This document shows, piece after piece, positions 1 to 10,708 of a DNA stretch of 45,085 bases. Under the pieces are notes generated by a model, which saw nothing but the letters and a program-made list of their open reading frames with translations, searched no databases and was not told the DNA's origin. Numbering within the stretch: position 1 is the first letter of the stretch; every line of letters begins with the position of its first letter. Made by a program: the position numbers and the translations under genes. Source of the stretch: Poronia punctata (lineage: Eukaryota > Ascomycota > Sordariomycetes > Xylariales > Xylariaceae); the NCBI GenBank assembly GCA_022579005.1, contig MU401720.1, forward strand, positions 1-45,085, written 5' to 3'.

Positions 1-311
1 TATAGCAACTTAAAAATAAAAATAGCTTTAATTTAATTTAATAATTTTATATAAGCTAAAAAGGTTTATAAAAAAAAAGTCTTTTTTTAAGCTTTTAAAA
101 AAATATAAGTTTATTTATTTTTATTTTTAGCTAAAAATTAGCAGTTCTTATTTTTTTTATATAAAAAAAGTCTATACTTTATATTTATAAGTACATACAA
201 TATAAAACTAACAAGTTAATCTTATTTAACCCTTTTATTTAAAGGGGCTGTCTTTAATACTTGTAGCTTTCTAATTAGCTAGGTCCTATTACCTAAACGT
301 CCCGTATAATA
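1..311. repeat. RIP-degraded AT-rich repeat, left copy
   Basis: Very AT-rich sequence without coding capacity. It aligns almost base for base, in the same orientation, with 40637-40946. Nearly all differences are C/T or G/A, as RIP produces. Homology runs from the first base of the window, so the repeat's left limit is not visible. It ends near 311, where the two copies part. C and G survive mainly near the right end of this copy (230-311), so mutation tapers towards the single-copy sequence. Whether it belongs to a retroelement or a segmental duplication cannot be decided here. Confidence 0.85.
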
Positions 312-1011
312 ATGTCTGTCCGGATCTCCCGGATGGCATTACCCAATATGCATCACCGCCGAGTTGCCGCGTCACGGTGTTTGATAACGCAATTCTCCCG
401 TTTATCTCGAGCAACGATACGCTGTCAAACCGCCGGTCCGGCGACGCCTGTACGTTGTCGGCTCATGGTGGGACGCGGATCGGTTTTACGACGGGACCAA
501 CGGTGGGGCCGACTTGTGTAAGCTTCCCGGACCTCGGACCGGGTGACCCGGCTGTCACGCTCAAGGAGACGGACAAACATGGCATCAACTATAATTTCCA
601 TGCCGAATCGGTCGACGGCTGCGTTACCACAGTCTCGAGGCAAAGTCTTTGGAAACCCGATCGGTTATTTCGGTGATGAAGCGGATATCACCTCATGGCT
701 TCTCGTGCGGGAGGACTTTCTCAAATGTGAGATTAATGACCAATCCACCATGCCCCGTGTTGTGACCTCGGCGTTTATCCTGGACACTAACACTACTCTA
801 GGCGATAACGGCGGTGTGGGCGGCTCGTGCCAGGCCCGGTGTTTGCTGTACACATTCATAGGCGGACTCGGGGACGACGGATTCGCAAAGAACTTGACCA
901 ATGGCGCGCCGGGTCGGGGGAATTCTACTGTTCTGGATGGGATTGGAACGCAGTCTCGCGGGGCACTCTTGTTATCGGGTTGAAGGTAGCGTTGGTAGCT
1001 ACTAGCCCGTA
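312..1011 (+). pseudogene. possible truncated and frame-broken gene remnant
   Basis: Composition jumps to GC-rich coding-like DNA exactly where the AT-rich repeat stops. One forward frame is open from about 314 to 676 and reads as a plausible cysteine-containing extracellular-type sequence (CPDLPDG early, then GDACTLSAHGG, later VDGCVTTVSRQ). It lacks an N-terminus: there is no ATG start or signal peptide before the repeat boundary. Around 630-680 the plausible reading shifts to other forward frames (for example GNPIGYFGDEADITSWLL) with no clear intron joining them. I do not recognise the family. The simplest reading is a gene whose 5' end was removed by the repeat and whose frame then decayed. 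It could also be an unrecognised spliced gene. Confidence 0.25.
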
Positions 1012-1389
1012 GGAATTTATGTTTTTTTTCACTTACCAACAGTAGGTATTGGTCTACAATGTACTTCTTCCCATATCTCGGTTCATCACTGGGGAAGATG
1101 AGTATTTGTGAAGGACATATGCGAGCGGCGATGTATTTTCTCCCTATCTGGGCGCAAGGATGAGCATAAGTTAGCGAGGACTCCATTTCTGGATGCTAGA
1201 AGCCTAGAACTTCCAGTCCTTGAGGCTTCCATGCCAACACTTCAACGTTTGTATGCAAAACTAACTAAAAGTTCGTCGCAGCTTCTTTTACATCGATAGG
1301 CAACACTTATCCAAGAAGCTCTCAAACTCAACCTGTTTTGAACTGCATTTCAGTTCTTACTAATCGACAACGACTGCCTAGGTATCTAT
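1012..1389. other. intergenic, no gene seen
   Basis: No reading frame here resembles a known family. It separates the gene remnant from the 3' end of the cupin gene. A 173-codon antisense frame at 665-1186 overlaps it but looks like chance. Confidence 0.5.
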
Positions 1390-2143
1390 CTAAGTCGTTT
1401 TGTATCGAGCGGTGGCGAATCGCCTCTGAAAGAGAGATGACTGCATCTTTTCACATGCAAGGTTCCAGTTTGTCGACCAATGCTCATAGAAAGGCTGATA
1501 ACCAAAGATACCACCAATCCATCTTCCCAAGACTACGCCCATCGTTTTAGAAAGAATGTTTCCAAACGGAATATACCAGGGCAAGGATATGTATGTACCA
1601 CCAGCATCAAAGGTCTATTCTCATCAGCCGGGTATTCATTCAATTCAATTGCATCAGGGTGGGGGGCAGACTACTTACGCTCAAGACCTGAATCAAATTA
1701 ATCCTCCCTCTAGTTTTGGACACATGTTCCTGATACCTGTACCAATTCTCGAAAAACAGCAAATCAAGCCCATATACCTCGGGCGTCTTTGCGCCCGACA
1801 GGAAGAACTTGACTATCGTGGTAGTCCCCTTATCCAGTATCGGATAAGACCTGTGATTCTTCCATGCCTCGATGCAATACTCGGGCTGTCCTGGCAGTAA
1901 CTCGATTTCTTTCCCGTCGATTTCTAACCCAGTAATTCCTTCCACTGCTTGGATGTATTCGTCTTGGTTGGCGTGGAAATGATTAGGTGGCTTTTCCCGG
2001 AAAAATTCCGCCCCTTTGATTAGGTCGAGAGTTACCTCGAAGGCGAATGATCTTTCGGGGTGATGGATCACTCGGGTGCTTACGGCGCCATCGAGGCTGG
2101 ATTTCGATTTTAGTGTCAGCGTGATTTCTATTTCGCCCCCCAA
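1390..2143 (-). CDS. cupin-domain protein, cluster-associated
   Basis: Small RmlC-like cupin protein, probably a metal-binding accessory enzyme or isomerase of the neighbouring metabolite cluster; its substrate is unknown. Two exons on the minus strand: 2143-1679 and 1614-1390. The 64-nt intron (donor GTAAGT, acceptor TAG) joins LIQVLS to TFDAGGTYI in frame. The first half has a full cupin motif 1, HFHANQDEYIQAVEG (His55, His57, Glu62), after FFREKPPN. The C-terminal exon has a hydrophobic stretch IPFGNILSKTMGVVLGRWIG followed by GYQPFYEHWSTNW, a tail I know from fungal cupin proteins of this size. About 229 residues are visible. The start is a problem: the frame opens with TTG, and no ATG lies just upstream. 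Either a short 5' exon was missed or the start has been lost. It is the first gene of a run of three on this strand. Confidence 0.75.
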
Positions 2144-3273
2144 CCCAACCCCTTTTTTTGATGTAAAAGGGAGAGGGTTCGATATAGGGGTAGACGTGTG
2201 TTTAGGTAATATACTGACACCTCAATCACTTGGTCTTCGTCTGTATACTGCATATCTAGCTAGGAAACTGATGCTACAGCCTCATCTAGTTGGGTCTCTA
2301 GGTTAGGCAATTCGGTTCGGCGTCGGTATTTTGTTTTTGTCGGTATGTAACTTCCAAAGGACTTTTTAACTGGGGAAAGTTCCCTCATCCTCGACACTCT
2401 CAATTTGTTCACCTTATAACCAACATAGAAACAGTAAAGATCTAGGCAGTCAGCCTCGATCTTTACAAGAATTGCATACGTCTTGTGCAGGGCTATGTTT
2501 CACCCGGGTAACCTTCCATTTCTAGCAGGATAAACGAAACTACGATACTACCCCAACCTGTCACATCAACAACTATGCGCAACGACGATCTTAATCCTCG
2601 AAATGGCCAGATACATGTCCATGCCTCCACTACAGATGCTACTATTTTGTAGTTGGTTATGGAAGGGCGAGAGAAGATTGACATGTCTCCAAATTGCAGG
2701 TTCTTGCTCATGGCAGGCTCAAAATAAGTCATGTGATGTAAATACAAGGTCCATCCTGATAAAGTGATATTAGGTAACGACTGTTTGAATGCCCTTGTTT
2801 CTTGGTAAAGGAAGTGAGGTGCGACTAAAGGAAACAAAGGGTTTCATTTGTCGTTGTTCCCTACTCCCCAAATAGGGGGGATTCTCTTATAATAACCGTC
2901 CAATTATGACACAGCGGGTAAAGACAAACTCCCAAGTATATCCGGATAACTTGATTGGTCTCGTTAGGGAAGTTTTAAACAGGCAGCGAACGAAACCTCG
3001 GACGCCGTCTTGCAAGGCGAGTAGGCGAATTATAACACACGTGAGCCTGCCTACACGCCGTCAACACTGGGCGACGGGCAGGTTGGTTTTGTTATGGGAT
3101 ATGGTACAATATCTGAAACTGACGACAACAACTGGTGGAAGGACATCTGAATATAGCAGCAGATCTATCAACTTACATAGTATAGTACACGGCGCAGGTA
3201 AACACAACAAAATATACTACAAAGTAATTATTGATTTCATTATGTACCTCGACCAGAAACCACATTGACGACC
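2144..3273. other. intergenic between cupin and prenyltransferase, no gene seen
   Basis: About 1.1 kb that should hold the cupin promoter and the prenyltransferase 3' end. A 114-codon minus-strand frame (2493-2837) and a 120-codon plus-strand frame (2906-3268) look like no known family. A missing first exon of the cupin gene could lie near 2150-2400. Confidence 0.5.
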
Positions 3274-4305
3274 TCACACACCAAAATACGCCGCCATCCC
3301 ATATTCAACCACAAGCCCCAAAGAAAGCGAAACACCGGTAAACCAAAACCCCTTCGAAAACCACCACCAACAACTCGCCTCGTCATCCAAATCCACACAA
3401 TAAATCATACTTCCCAGACTTCCCACCGAAGCCCCCAAACTCACAGAATAATACCCCCACCCAGCCTCTGTCAACCATCCATAATAAAGCAAACAAATCC
3501 CCATAAACAAAAGCAACCCCCAAAGCAACTTCCTCGCATGATGCTGGAACAGCACCGCCGTGCTTTTCACCCCAATCTTCATATCGTCCTTCTTGTCCTG
3601 GTGAGCATATACAGTATCGTAAATACTCGTCCACAGAATCAACGACATGACTAGACAAATTTCCGCCCTATCCGGTTCCTCTATACCTAGTGTTGATGCC
3701 CCCACCATTGCCCCCCACGCTAAACAAGCCCCTAGAACCAACTGCGGGAAATACGTATGGAGCTTCGCCCAGGGATAATACGCCGCTCCGAGAATACTCG
3801 GCACCGCCATGACCGCCGTCCTCCGCGGCAGCGGGATCAGAAAACATGCAGCGCCGATAGCTTGTGAAAGCGTGAATATTAACGCTGCGCGAGGGGTTAT
3901 AGCCCCCCGGGCGATGGGACGGTTTTTCGTCCGGGATACTTGTCTGTCGATGGGGGCGTCGACCAGATCGTTCCATGCGTGGGCGGCGTTGGAGTAGAAG
4001 AAGCTGCCGCAGAATAATATTCCGCATGAACGGAAAACGGAGGAGATGTCTTGGTCCGTTGTGCGGGCCGCGTGCATGACGCCGTAGAAATGGGGGAGGA
4101 ATATTAGGAATAAGGCGGCCGGGGGACTGAGGCGGGATAGTTGGATGTATGGGGTCCAGGAGCGTGGGAGGTGGTTTATCCAGGTTGCGGTGTGGGTGCC
4201 GCCGTACTGGTGGGAGGAGGAGGGGGTGGGTGTGGCATTGTTGTGCTTTTCTTTTGTTGATGATGGTTGGGTTTGGTTGTTGTCGAGGTCTAGTTTTTTA
4301 CCCAT
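3274..4305 (-). CDS. UbiA-family membrane prenyltransferase
   Basis: Integral membrane enzyme that moves an isoprenyl diphosphate chain onto an aromatic (or similar) acceptor. In fungal clusters this family gives the first hybrid intermediate of meroterpenoids. Single exon, 343 residues, within the usual family length. Residues 1-45 are polar and rich in Pro, Ser and Thr, then several hydrophobic helices start at about 60. Both Mg-diphosphate motifs are present: NDLVDAPID (residues 112-120, NDxxDxxxD) followed by RQVSRTKNRP, and YDTVYAHQDKKDD (229-241). These are canonical prenyltransferase motifs, so I prefer that to the UbiA-type terpene cyclases seen in fumagillin biosynthesis. The YAHQDKKDD motif also recalls COQ2, but the variable N-terminus and cluster position argue against the ubiquinone enzyme. 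Start is the first ATG in frame (4305); eight further upstream codons lack an ATG. Confidence 0.9.
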   Translation of the reverse strand: MGKKLDLDNNQTQPSSTKEKHNNATPTPSSSHQYGGTHTATWINHLPRSWTPYIQLSRLSPPAALFLIFLPHFYGVMHAARTTDQDISSVFRSCGILFCGSFFYSNAAHAWNDLVDAPIDRQVSRTKNRPIARGAITPRAALIFTLSQAIGAACFLIPLPRRTAVMAVPSILGAAYYPWAKLHTYFPQLVLGACLAWGAMVGASTLGIEEPDRAEICLVMSLILWTSIYDTVYAHQDKKDDMKIGVKSTAVLFQHHARKLLWGLLLFMGICLLYYGWLTEAGWGYYSVSLGASVGSLGSMIYCVDLDDEASCWWWFSKGFWFTGVSLSLGLVVEYGMAAYFGV

Positions 4306-4977
4306 CGCGATAAAAAATACAATAGTCAAATGTTGGGCAAGGAGGGAAGGGAAGGATGGTCAAAAGACAAATATTTTTGGTGATTTAGTCTATCCGAGAA
4401 TGCCTATTCACGGCCATCTGGCACGTCACTGTCCGGCTTCAAGAAAGTGTGGTATTTATAATATAATGGTTGCATTTCGATAAGCATCTTTGAGCCTCCT
4501 GTTTTTTTTTTTTTTTGATACCTGAAAGCAAGAAGTCCGGCGGACTCTCTTCCAACTGTCATCCGATCCCTATTACCTAAGTAGGTAGGTAGGTATCATG
4601 CGGGCTCTCCAAAAAGTGCATTCGTCTTGATGCATGTGACGAAGTGGAGAAGGAGTGAGCTTGTTCTCCTCGCATTAAGCATAATCACAGTAGCAGCAAC
4701 GGCGCAGTCAAAGGGTGGTCAGACGGCGGGGTGATTGTCGTCACTTGAATATATTCTCTCACAGCCTGCTGGATGATGGCATGTCCCCTGGTAGTTATCC
4801 CGATACTTAGAATATATCACCCCTTTCATAAGCAACCAAGATGAAGAAAAACCGCAAATAAACTCTTAAACTAGAGTACCCCTATTTTAATTATATCTAG
4901 CCAGAAAACCACAATGATTCCAAGGGGGCTGACAAAACCTGGCGAGTAAAGTTAGAAGTTTTGGAGAAAGCACGGAA
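4306..4977. promoter_or_regulatory. prenyltransferase upstream region
   Basis: Gap of 672 bp between the 3' end of the first P450 gene and the start of the prenyltransferase gene, both on the minus strand. It should hold the prenyltransferase promoter. It contains a 16-T run (4501-4516 area), a short TAGG tandem at about 4578-4597 and a perfect palindrome listed separately. No gene seen. Confidence 0.5.
4534..4546. promoter_or_regulatory. perfect palindrome AGTCCGGCGGACT
   Basis: Six bases and their exact inverted complement around one central G. The core CCG-N-CGG has the arrangement bound by dimeric fungal Zn(II)2Cys6 regulators. It lies about 230 bp upstream of the prenyltransferase ATG. 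A related 9-bp palindrome, GTCGGCGAC, lies in the P450/methyltransferase promoter at 6967-6975. Function is inferred only. Confidence 0.4.
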
Positions 4978-6845
4978 TCACCAAAGCCTCTTCCATTCAA
5001 TCCTCATATCTCTATCCGGTGGCATCGCCGCCGTGCCCGCATATCTCCCATCATTTTCAGCTGGCCCAGATGATGTAGATCCAGTCCATTCAACGAATTT
5101 GATATCGAATCTGACAAGTATCATCGCGATCGTCATAAGGACCTCTCGCTTTGCGAAATGTCTGCCAGGACATATAGCCTGACCACCTCCTGCATATAAG
5201 AAACTTGTCAGTACATAGCCTTTCGAGTGGAGATGGGCAAGGGTTACCGACCGAAAGGAAAATACGACGCAGTCCTCGCCTTCGTCTTCGTGGTAGGTTT
5301 GGAATCCTCATCCACCGGCTTCATATGTCTCCAGGCCCAGAATTCCCATGCAGGGTGACCATCTGTACCCCAGGAATCCGCATCCATATGGGCGATCTGA
5401 CTCGGTGCTTGGACAAGAGATCCCCTGTCGATACGGTATCCACCAATCTCGGCGTTACTCCTGACGAGACGGGTAGCATTGAATGAAACATGCAAGCGTA
5501 GGACTTCCATGAAAATAGACGAGAGCAACGGTAGCGATAACAGTGTTTTCGTGTCGATCCGTCGCTGGTTCGTCTTTTCGTCGATGCGGAATGCCGTCAT
5601 GGACTCTTTCCTCGCAGCCTGCATCAAGACTGGGTCTTGGATAATCTCCATCAAGGCCCAGGTCGCTACAGGGAGTGTGTTTCCATTTAATCTGATGATG
5701 AACTCGTTTTTCATTATTATGAAATTCTCATCCCATGCATAAAAAAAAAAAAAAAACCTAGGAAAGGGGGGGGGGGGTTCACACTAACCCGAACAACACG
5801 GCAGCTGTATGTCCGCTTGCCGTACGATCAGAGAATCCGGATTCTCGAAACCACTTTGCAGTCTCGCGCGAGAAGCGCGACCCGAAATGAGGCTCCCAGT
5901 CAGTGTCCGCATCCGGACCGTTCCATTCGAAGCTACCCCAGGCGGACCTCAAGTGCTTGGCAGTCATGTCGTGCAGCCTCTCGCGCACTCGCCAAGGATG
6001 GGGTCGCAGGAAGCGAGGTAGACCCCAGACCAGGATGCCGGCCACTCGGTCAAAGTCCCAATAGGCAGGGATCAGGTCCGGATTCATCTCCAACATGCGG
6101 GAGCCGAAAAGGGATTCTATCGCGCTCGAGGCCATGTCGTTTTTGAGTAGTTGGAAGAGTTGCACGGATCGCCACTCGTTCAGAGGCTGTTTCTTCTCCA
6201 GTCGTTGAGAAAATCGGTCGAAGAAGGTATCTGCCAACACTTCGGTGTACTTGGGACTGCTGAGATACTCGGCGTAGAGACGATGGTGGTGATACCAGTA
6301 CCGCTGTTCACCGGGTATGTTCTCAAAACCCTTTGCTGGTCCTGCTTTTCTCCCTGATCGATCTTTCGCAAACCGCTTTATCTCCCTTTTCGGCATCCCC
6401 CAATGGGTCCTCATGAATATCAGATGCAACTCGTCTGCATCAAACGTTTCCGGAGAACCGAATAATACTCGTGTGTTCTCCGTTCCCGTGACCCAGTACA
6501 TTTTCATGGCCCCTAGTCTGAATCTGATGATGCCACTGTTACGTAGCGAGTTTCTTGGGTCGTAGCTCTAGTTAGCAGGTTGGAATATACGTATGTATCT
6601 CTACGTTGAGATAGTTACCGGTAGGTGAAACGGGAAACCCACTGAGCTCGGTCGAGAAATGTCTTCATATCGGTAAGATACTGATACGTATTTGAGATGA
6701 ATGGGATAGTCTCTGGAAGAAAATGTGGTTCCAGATGAGATGCTTGCCATCTGAGTGCAATGAAGAGCAAGACGGAGGCTAATAGAACAACGACTGGCGC
6801 GGACGTCAGGGGTAAGCGTCCCAGCACTGCCTCTACGAGATCCAT
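4978..6845 (-). CDS. cytochrome P450 with CYP7/8-like I-helix
   Basis: Membrane-anchored, haem-thiolate monooxygenase, likely a tailoring oxidase of the cluster. Four exons: 6845-6619, 6535-5783, 5691-5252, 5189-4978; 543 residues, normal for fungal P450s. The N-terminus has a hydrophobic anchor (about residues 15-32). ExxR is EVLR (389-392) and the haem loop is FGGGQAICPGR with Cys480, rebuilt across the last intron. The I-helix region reads VLNGNTLPVATWA (327 on) and lacks the usual acid-threonine pair. Such a GNT-P helix is typical of the CYP7/CYP8 group (sterol 7- and 12-alpha-hydroxylases, prostacyclin synthase) and related fungal P450s. The last intron uses the weak donor GTCGGT, the only site that keeps the haem loop in frame. 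The middle intron is full of homopolymers. It shares a 370-bp divergent promoter with the methyltransferase. Confidence 0.9.
5741..5777. repeat. homopolymer runs inside P450 intron 2
   Basis: Sixteen A, a short CCTAGGAAA spacer and twelve G on the plus strand, inside the second intron of the P450 gene. On the coding strand these become a C run just after the donor and a T run before the acceptor. Length is probably variable and prone to sequencing error, but it lies outside coding sequence. Confidence 0.8.
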
Positions 6846-7215
6846 GTTGTGAAAGTGAAATTTAAAGCGTGTTAGAATGCTGATGACGGTTTATCGTTCG
6901 GTTCGATGGTGAGAATAATGGCAAATAGCTGGGTAGTTATCCGTCTTGTAAGGGCTTCAATATGAAGTCGGCGACGTTAGCAGACCAAGATTTCGACCAC
7001 GCTCATCTCGATCTGTGATGAACGTCTTTTATGCACAGATTTGGGGATTGCATAAGGTAGATTAGGTATTCTGCGGGGCTCATATCACAGTGACATTGAC
7101 GAGTAGAGTCTCAGGAAAGATAGTCGTTGAAGCGTGTGCCTGTCTTTCACTTTCACTTCACTTACACCCAGTTTCCTACCATTCGTCAGTATCTCTTTGC
7201 CAACGTCAGTCGATA
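6846..7215. promoter_or_regulatory. divergent promoter of P450 and O-methyltransferase
   Basis: The two start codons face away from each other across 370 bp, which suggests joint control of both cluster genes. It contains GTCGGCGAC (6967-6975), a palindrome related to the one upstream of the prenyltransferase, inside AGTCGGCGACGTTAGCA. No gene seen. Confidence 0.6.
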
Positions 7216-8729
7216 ATGTCAAAGATAGACATGGAGCAACAACAAAAACTGGTCAAGGATATCGTGTCCCATTCAGACGCTTTATCAAAATATTCCGATC
7301 CCACAGACGGACTTGGCTACGCTAAAGGATGGGAAGAACATCGTCTGAAACTTCTCGATGCCTTGGACGAATTGCGAGCGGTTGTTCTCGGACCAACATC
7401 TTATCTCTTCTACACCGCAATGCTTGCTGTCAGTCTCGACTATCCTCCCGCACAATGATTACTAACAAACATATATAAAGCCCTCTTGGTCCGCAACATT
7501 CAATGTCCTATACCGATACCGAATCGCCACCCATATCCCTCGAGACGAGCCAATTTCCTATGGCCGTCTCGCAGAACTCTGTGGCTTGTCGGAACCAGAC
7601 ACGACGCGTATCGTGCGAGCTGCTATATCCATGAGAGTGTTTGAAGAACGGCCGGTAGGGTTTGTACGGCATAATACCATATCCCTAGCTCTCACGAGTC
7701 CTTTAGCGCAGGATGCGATTGGTTTCGCAACGGAAGAGTATGCGCCGGCTGCGTTACATTACGCCGATTCCCTTGAGCGTTTCCCGGGATCTGATAAGGC
7801 GGACGAGTCGCCGTGCGCAATCTTGAATGGAAGTGTGGGAGATCGCGATATATTCTCCCTCATAGCCGATGACTCTAAGCGTGTTAGTCGTGTCGCTAAT
7901 GCGGTATGTCGAACTTTCACCCCTTTGACTGGAGTCGATCTGCCTGTGCTGTGATATATATAAGATCACTGCTCCCACCCATGAAATTAAACTTACTGAC
8001 AAGAGGTCTACAGATGAGCTGGGTATTAACCGTCCCAGAAACATCACTCCACCACTTCCTCGACCTCGTCCCCTGGTCCCGACCAGACAGCCCGAAACCA
8101 TGTCCCAAACTCGTCGTCGACATAGGCGGTTCCCGCGGCGGTCTAGCAGAAGCCCTTCTCCGACGATATCCGAGCATCGAAAAAGTCATTGTCGAAGATC
8201 TACCCGAAGTCACCAAGATGAATAAAGAGCGCGGCCCCCCATCGGATCCGGATATCGCCAACCGCATCAGTTACCAGGAATACGACTTCTTCACCGAGCA
8301 AGTGGTCAAGGACGCAGACGTCTACATCTTTCGAACAGTCATCCATGATTGGCCTGATAGTTACGCGACCCGCATACTTCGGAACCAGCTCCCTGCTTTG
8401 AAGCCGGGGGCTGTTATCTTGATTAGTGATATTTGTATCGATCCGGAGAATTGGAAGGCGTCGTTTATTACGCAGGCGCAGAGGTGAGTTTTCTCTCCCG
8501 ATAACACAGCATTGACACAGATCCTGACTGAAAAACTCACATCTTTTTTTTTTCACGACATAGTGCGCATGATATAATGGTGAAGATGGCTCTAAATGCC
8601 CGCGAGAGAACTAAAGAGGATTGGGAGAGGTTGGTGCGGGATGTCGACCCTGGACTTGAAATCAAATCCATTTCGTCGACTGCTTTGTCGGCGCATGGGA
8701 TTATTGAGATTGTGAAGAACGAGAAGTAG
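7216..8729 (+). CDS. SAM-dependent O-methyltransferase (COMT type)
   Basis: Transfers a methyl group from S-adenosylmethionine to a hydroxyl, most likely a phenol or enol of the cluster product. Four exons: 7216-7428, 7481-7903, 8014-8483, 8564-8729; 423 residues, normal for fungal members of the plant-type O-methyltransferase family (Methyltransf_2). An N-terminal dimerisation/winged-helix part (YRIATHIP, SYGRLAELCGLSE) precedes the SAM fold. SAM motif I is VVDIGGSRGG (from about residue 246). The expected catalytic base is His323 in VIHDWPD, in its conserved context. The start is the ATG at 7216; an upstream in-frame extension from 7090 has no ATG. All introns are GT-AG and keep frame. It is divergently transcribed from the P450. 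Confidence 0.93.
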
Positions 8730-9596
8730 ATAAGTAACCAACAGCACGATCTCATCAGGATTTGATGACGGTCATAGCAATCCGACAACAATTGGACGCC
8801 GATTGTTTACAAATTACAATGCTTGGTATTTTAGGTACTATCTTAGCTTAGGTACCTATTCTATTGCCCGTGTGCGCCTGCGAAACAGAGGCGCATGAGA
8901 GGAGCTCCTTCCTTCGTATTGAACTCATCAACATTTAATCACACGTAGCAAAGTAACCACAGTACGAGCCATTCCCTCCCATTTCAGTCTTCTGCACGAT
9001 ACGCAATTGATACGAGGAGCTCAAGCTGTCTGGAATATGTATGCCCAAATGGGATCGTATTGCTCCAGGATAGGTACTTACCTAGAGTGCCCTCGAGAGG
9101 TATGCTGGGTACTTAGGCAACCGAATGCGCTGAATGAAAAGCTGCAAAAGCACCTACTTACATCAAATCATATGTGGCATAGCAACCGGCAGAGGCGGGA
9201 TATTGTAGCCTGCAGCAGCTCTCGCCAATCATAACCGTTTGTCCATCTCCAACAGGCGACGTAGCATCAGGTTGACAGATGGGGTAGGTATTATAACAGA
9301 GCAATCTTACCCATGTCAGCATAGGTATACCTAGCTGGAACATGACGTTGCCATGTAATGTTGGTAACCAAGGTAGACACCCAGTCTGGGTAGTAACAGC
9401 CAAGGCCATATATCAAAGGCCGGCTAGCTGTGAATATCCGGGGCAGCCGAGTTTGTGTAGGTAAGGTTGGTATATGACCGACTGTGTGCCGTTTTCCCCG
9501 GCCTCCCTTTGTCCCTTGGTCCCTGAACATCTAGCCTTTCCCCCTTGTTCCCCGTAGTTGTCCAAGGTTAGAATCATTCCCAATCCTCCTAATAAA
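8730..9596. promoter_or_regulatory. upstream region of the dehydrogenase, no gene seen
   Basis: Intergenic stretch of 867 bp between the methyltransferase stop and the SDR start. It contains GGCGACGTAGCA (9255-9266), close to GGCGACGTTAGCA in the P450/methyltransferase promoter (6971-6983), and several TAGGTA/TACCTA words common in intergenic DNA of this window. No coding sequence supported. Confidence 0.45.
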
Positions 9597-10708
9597 ATGG
9601 CTGGCACCGTTCTCCTCACGGGAGCCAACAGCTCCATGGGCCTCTCAGCCGTAGCCCGCCTCCTCTCCACCTATCCCGACCTCACCGCCGTGCTCACGGT
9701 CCGAAACACCAGCGACAGCGACCCCAACACCAAGCGTCTCCGCGCCATCATCGCCCAACACCCCAAGGCCCGCGCCTCCATCCACCAACTCGATCTCGCC
9801 AACCTCTCGGCCGTACACGCCTTCGCCGAAAACCTAGCCGCGTCCATAACCGCAGGCGAATACCCGGCCCTCAAATCCATCATCTGCAATGCCTTTTACT
9901 GGAACCTCGTGGCCGACTCGCCTCTCACCGTAGACGGCTACGAGACGACCATGCAAGTCAACCACATCGCCCACGTCGCCCTCGTCCTCCGACTCCTCGG
10001 CAGCTTCGCACCCGACGGCGGACGCGTCGAAGTCGTGTCTACAGTCGCGCATTACCGTCGCAAGAGCAGCATGACTTCCTTCCCACCCGACGTGCCCGAC
10101 GACATCGACGACTTAATCAGACAACGACCCAACGCAGATAAACAGGGGTGGGGTGCCCATCTATACGGCACGTCGAAGCTGATTGCGACTATATGGACCT
10201 ACGCTTTGAACGATTATCTAGAAAAGGCAAGAAAATCTCTTTTTAAAACATCTTTTTTCCCGGAAAAAGAAGATTATGTTAGGGAAAGAAAAAAAGGCAT
10301 GACTGACTAAGGGCGAAAAATAATGAATTTCAACAGGATCCCAAACTCCAAAACATCACCGCAGTAGCCATCAATCCCGGAAACTTACTAGACTCGCGAG
10401 CCTTCCAGACCAACACGCCCGCCTCACTAGGCTTCATGGCCAAATGGATCATCGGTCCTCTCCTTCCCCTCTTCCGATTGCTCATCGATAAGCAGTTCCG
10501 CTCGGCGTCGGCTGCGTCTCACGATCTTGTCGATTTGGCTGTTGGGCAAGCACACCCCGAGGCGAGGGGGTATTTTACCTTTTTAGAAAAAGATGAGCCT
10601 GATGAGATTGTGCTTGATGGGGAGACGAAGAGAAAGGTTTGGGGGAAGAGTGCGGAGTGGGCCAAGATTGATCAGTCGAATACGGCGCTGGATGGGGCGT
10701 TTAGTTGA
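9597..10708 (+). CDS. short-chain dehydrogenase/reductase
   Basis: NAD(P)-dependent oxidoreductase of the SDR superfamily, probably a ketoreductase or alcohol dehydrogenase for the cluster product. Two exons, 9597-10226 and 10337-10708; 333 residues. Cofactor motif TGANSSMG is at residues 8-15, Ser148 lies in EVVSTVAH, and the catalytic YxxxK is YGTSK (Tyr190, Lys194). The intron has a GC donor: AAG/GCAAGA paired with CAACAG acceptor, joining DYLEK to DPKLQNITAVAINPG, the conserved SDR step after the active site. No GT donor nearby gives a sensible protein. Reading through the intron would stop after 40 residues of low-complexity sequence. Longer SDRs of this kind resemble 3-keto-steroid reductase/Erg27-like and light-dependent-oxidoreductase-like fungal proteins. 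Substrate cannot be told. Confidence 0.9.

Noticed and set aside
1..311. The shared 311-bp repeat as a defined LTR
   Set aside because: Homology runs to the first base of the window, so its left limit is unknown, and the right copy starts inside the promoter of the secreted-protein gene; an LTR cannot be asserted.
665..1186. 173-codon minus-strand open frame
   Set aside because: No family resemblance, basic low-complexity composition, and antisense to the more protein-like plus-strand frames.
3274..4305. UbiA protein as the ubiquinone enzyme COQ2
   Set aside because: Motif 2 is COQ2-like, but the polar low-complexity N-terminus and the cluster setting fit a metabolite prenyltransferase better; not fully excluded.
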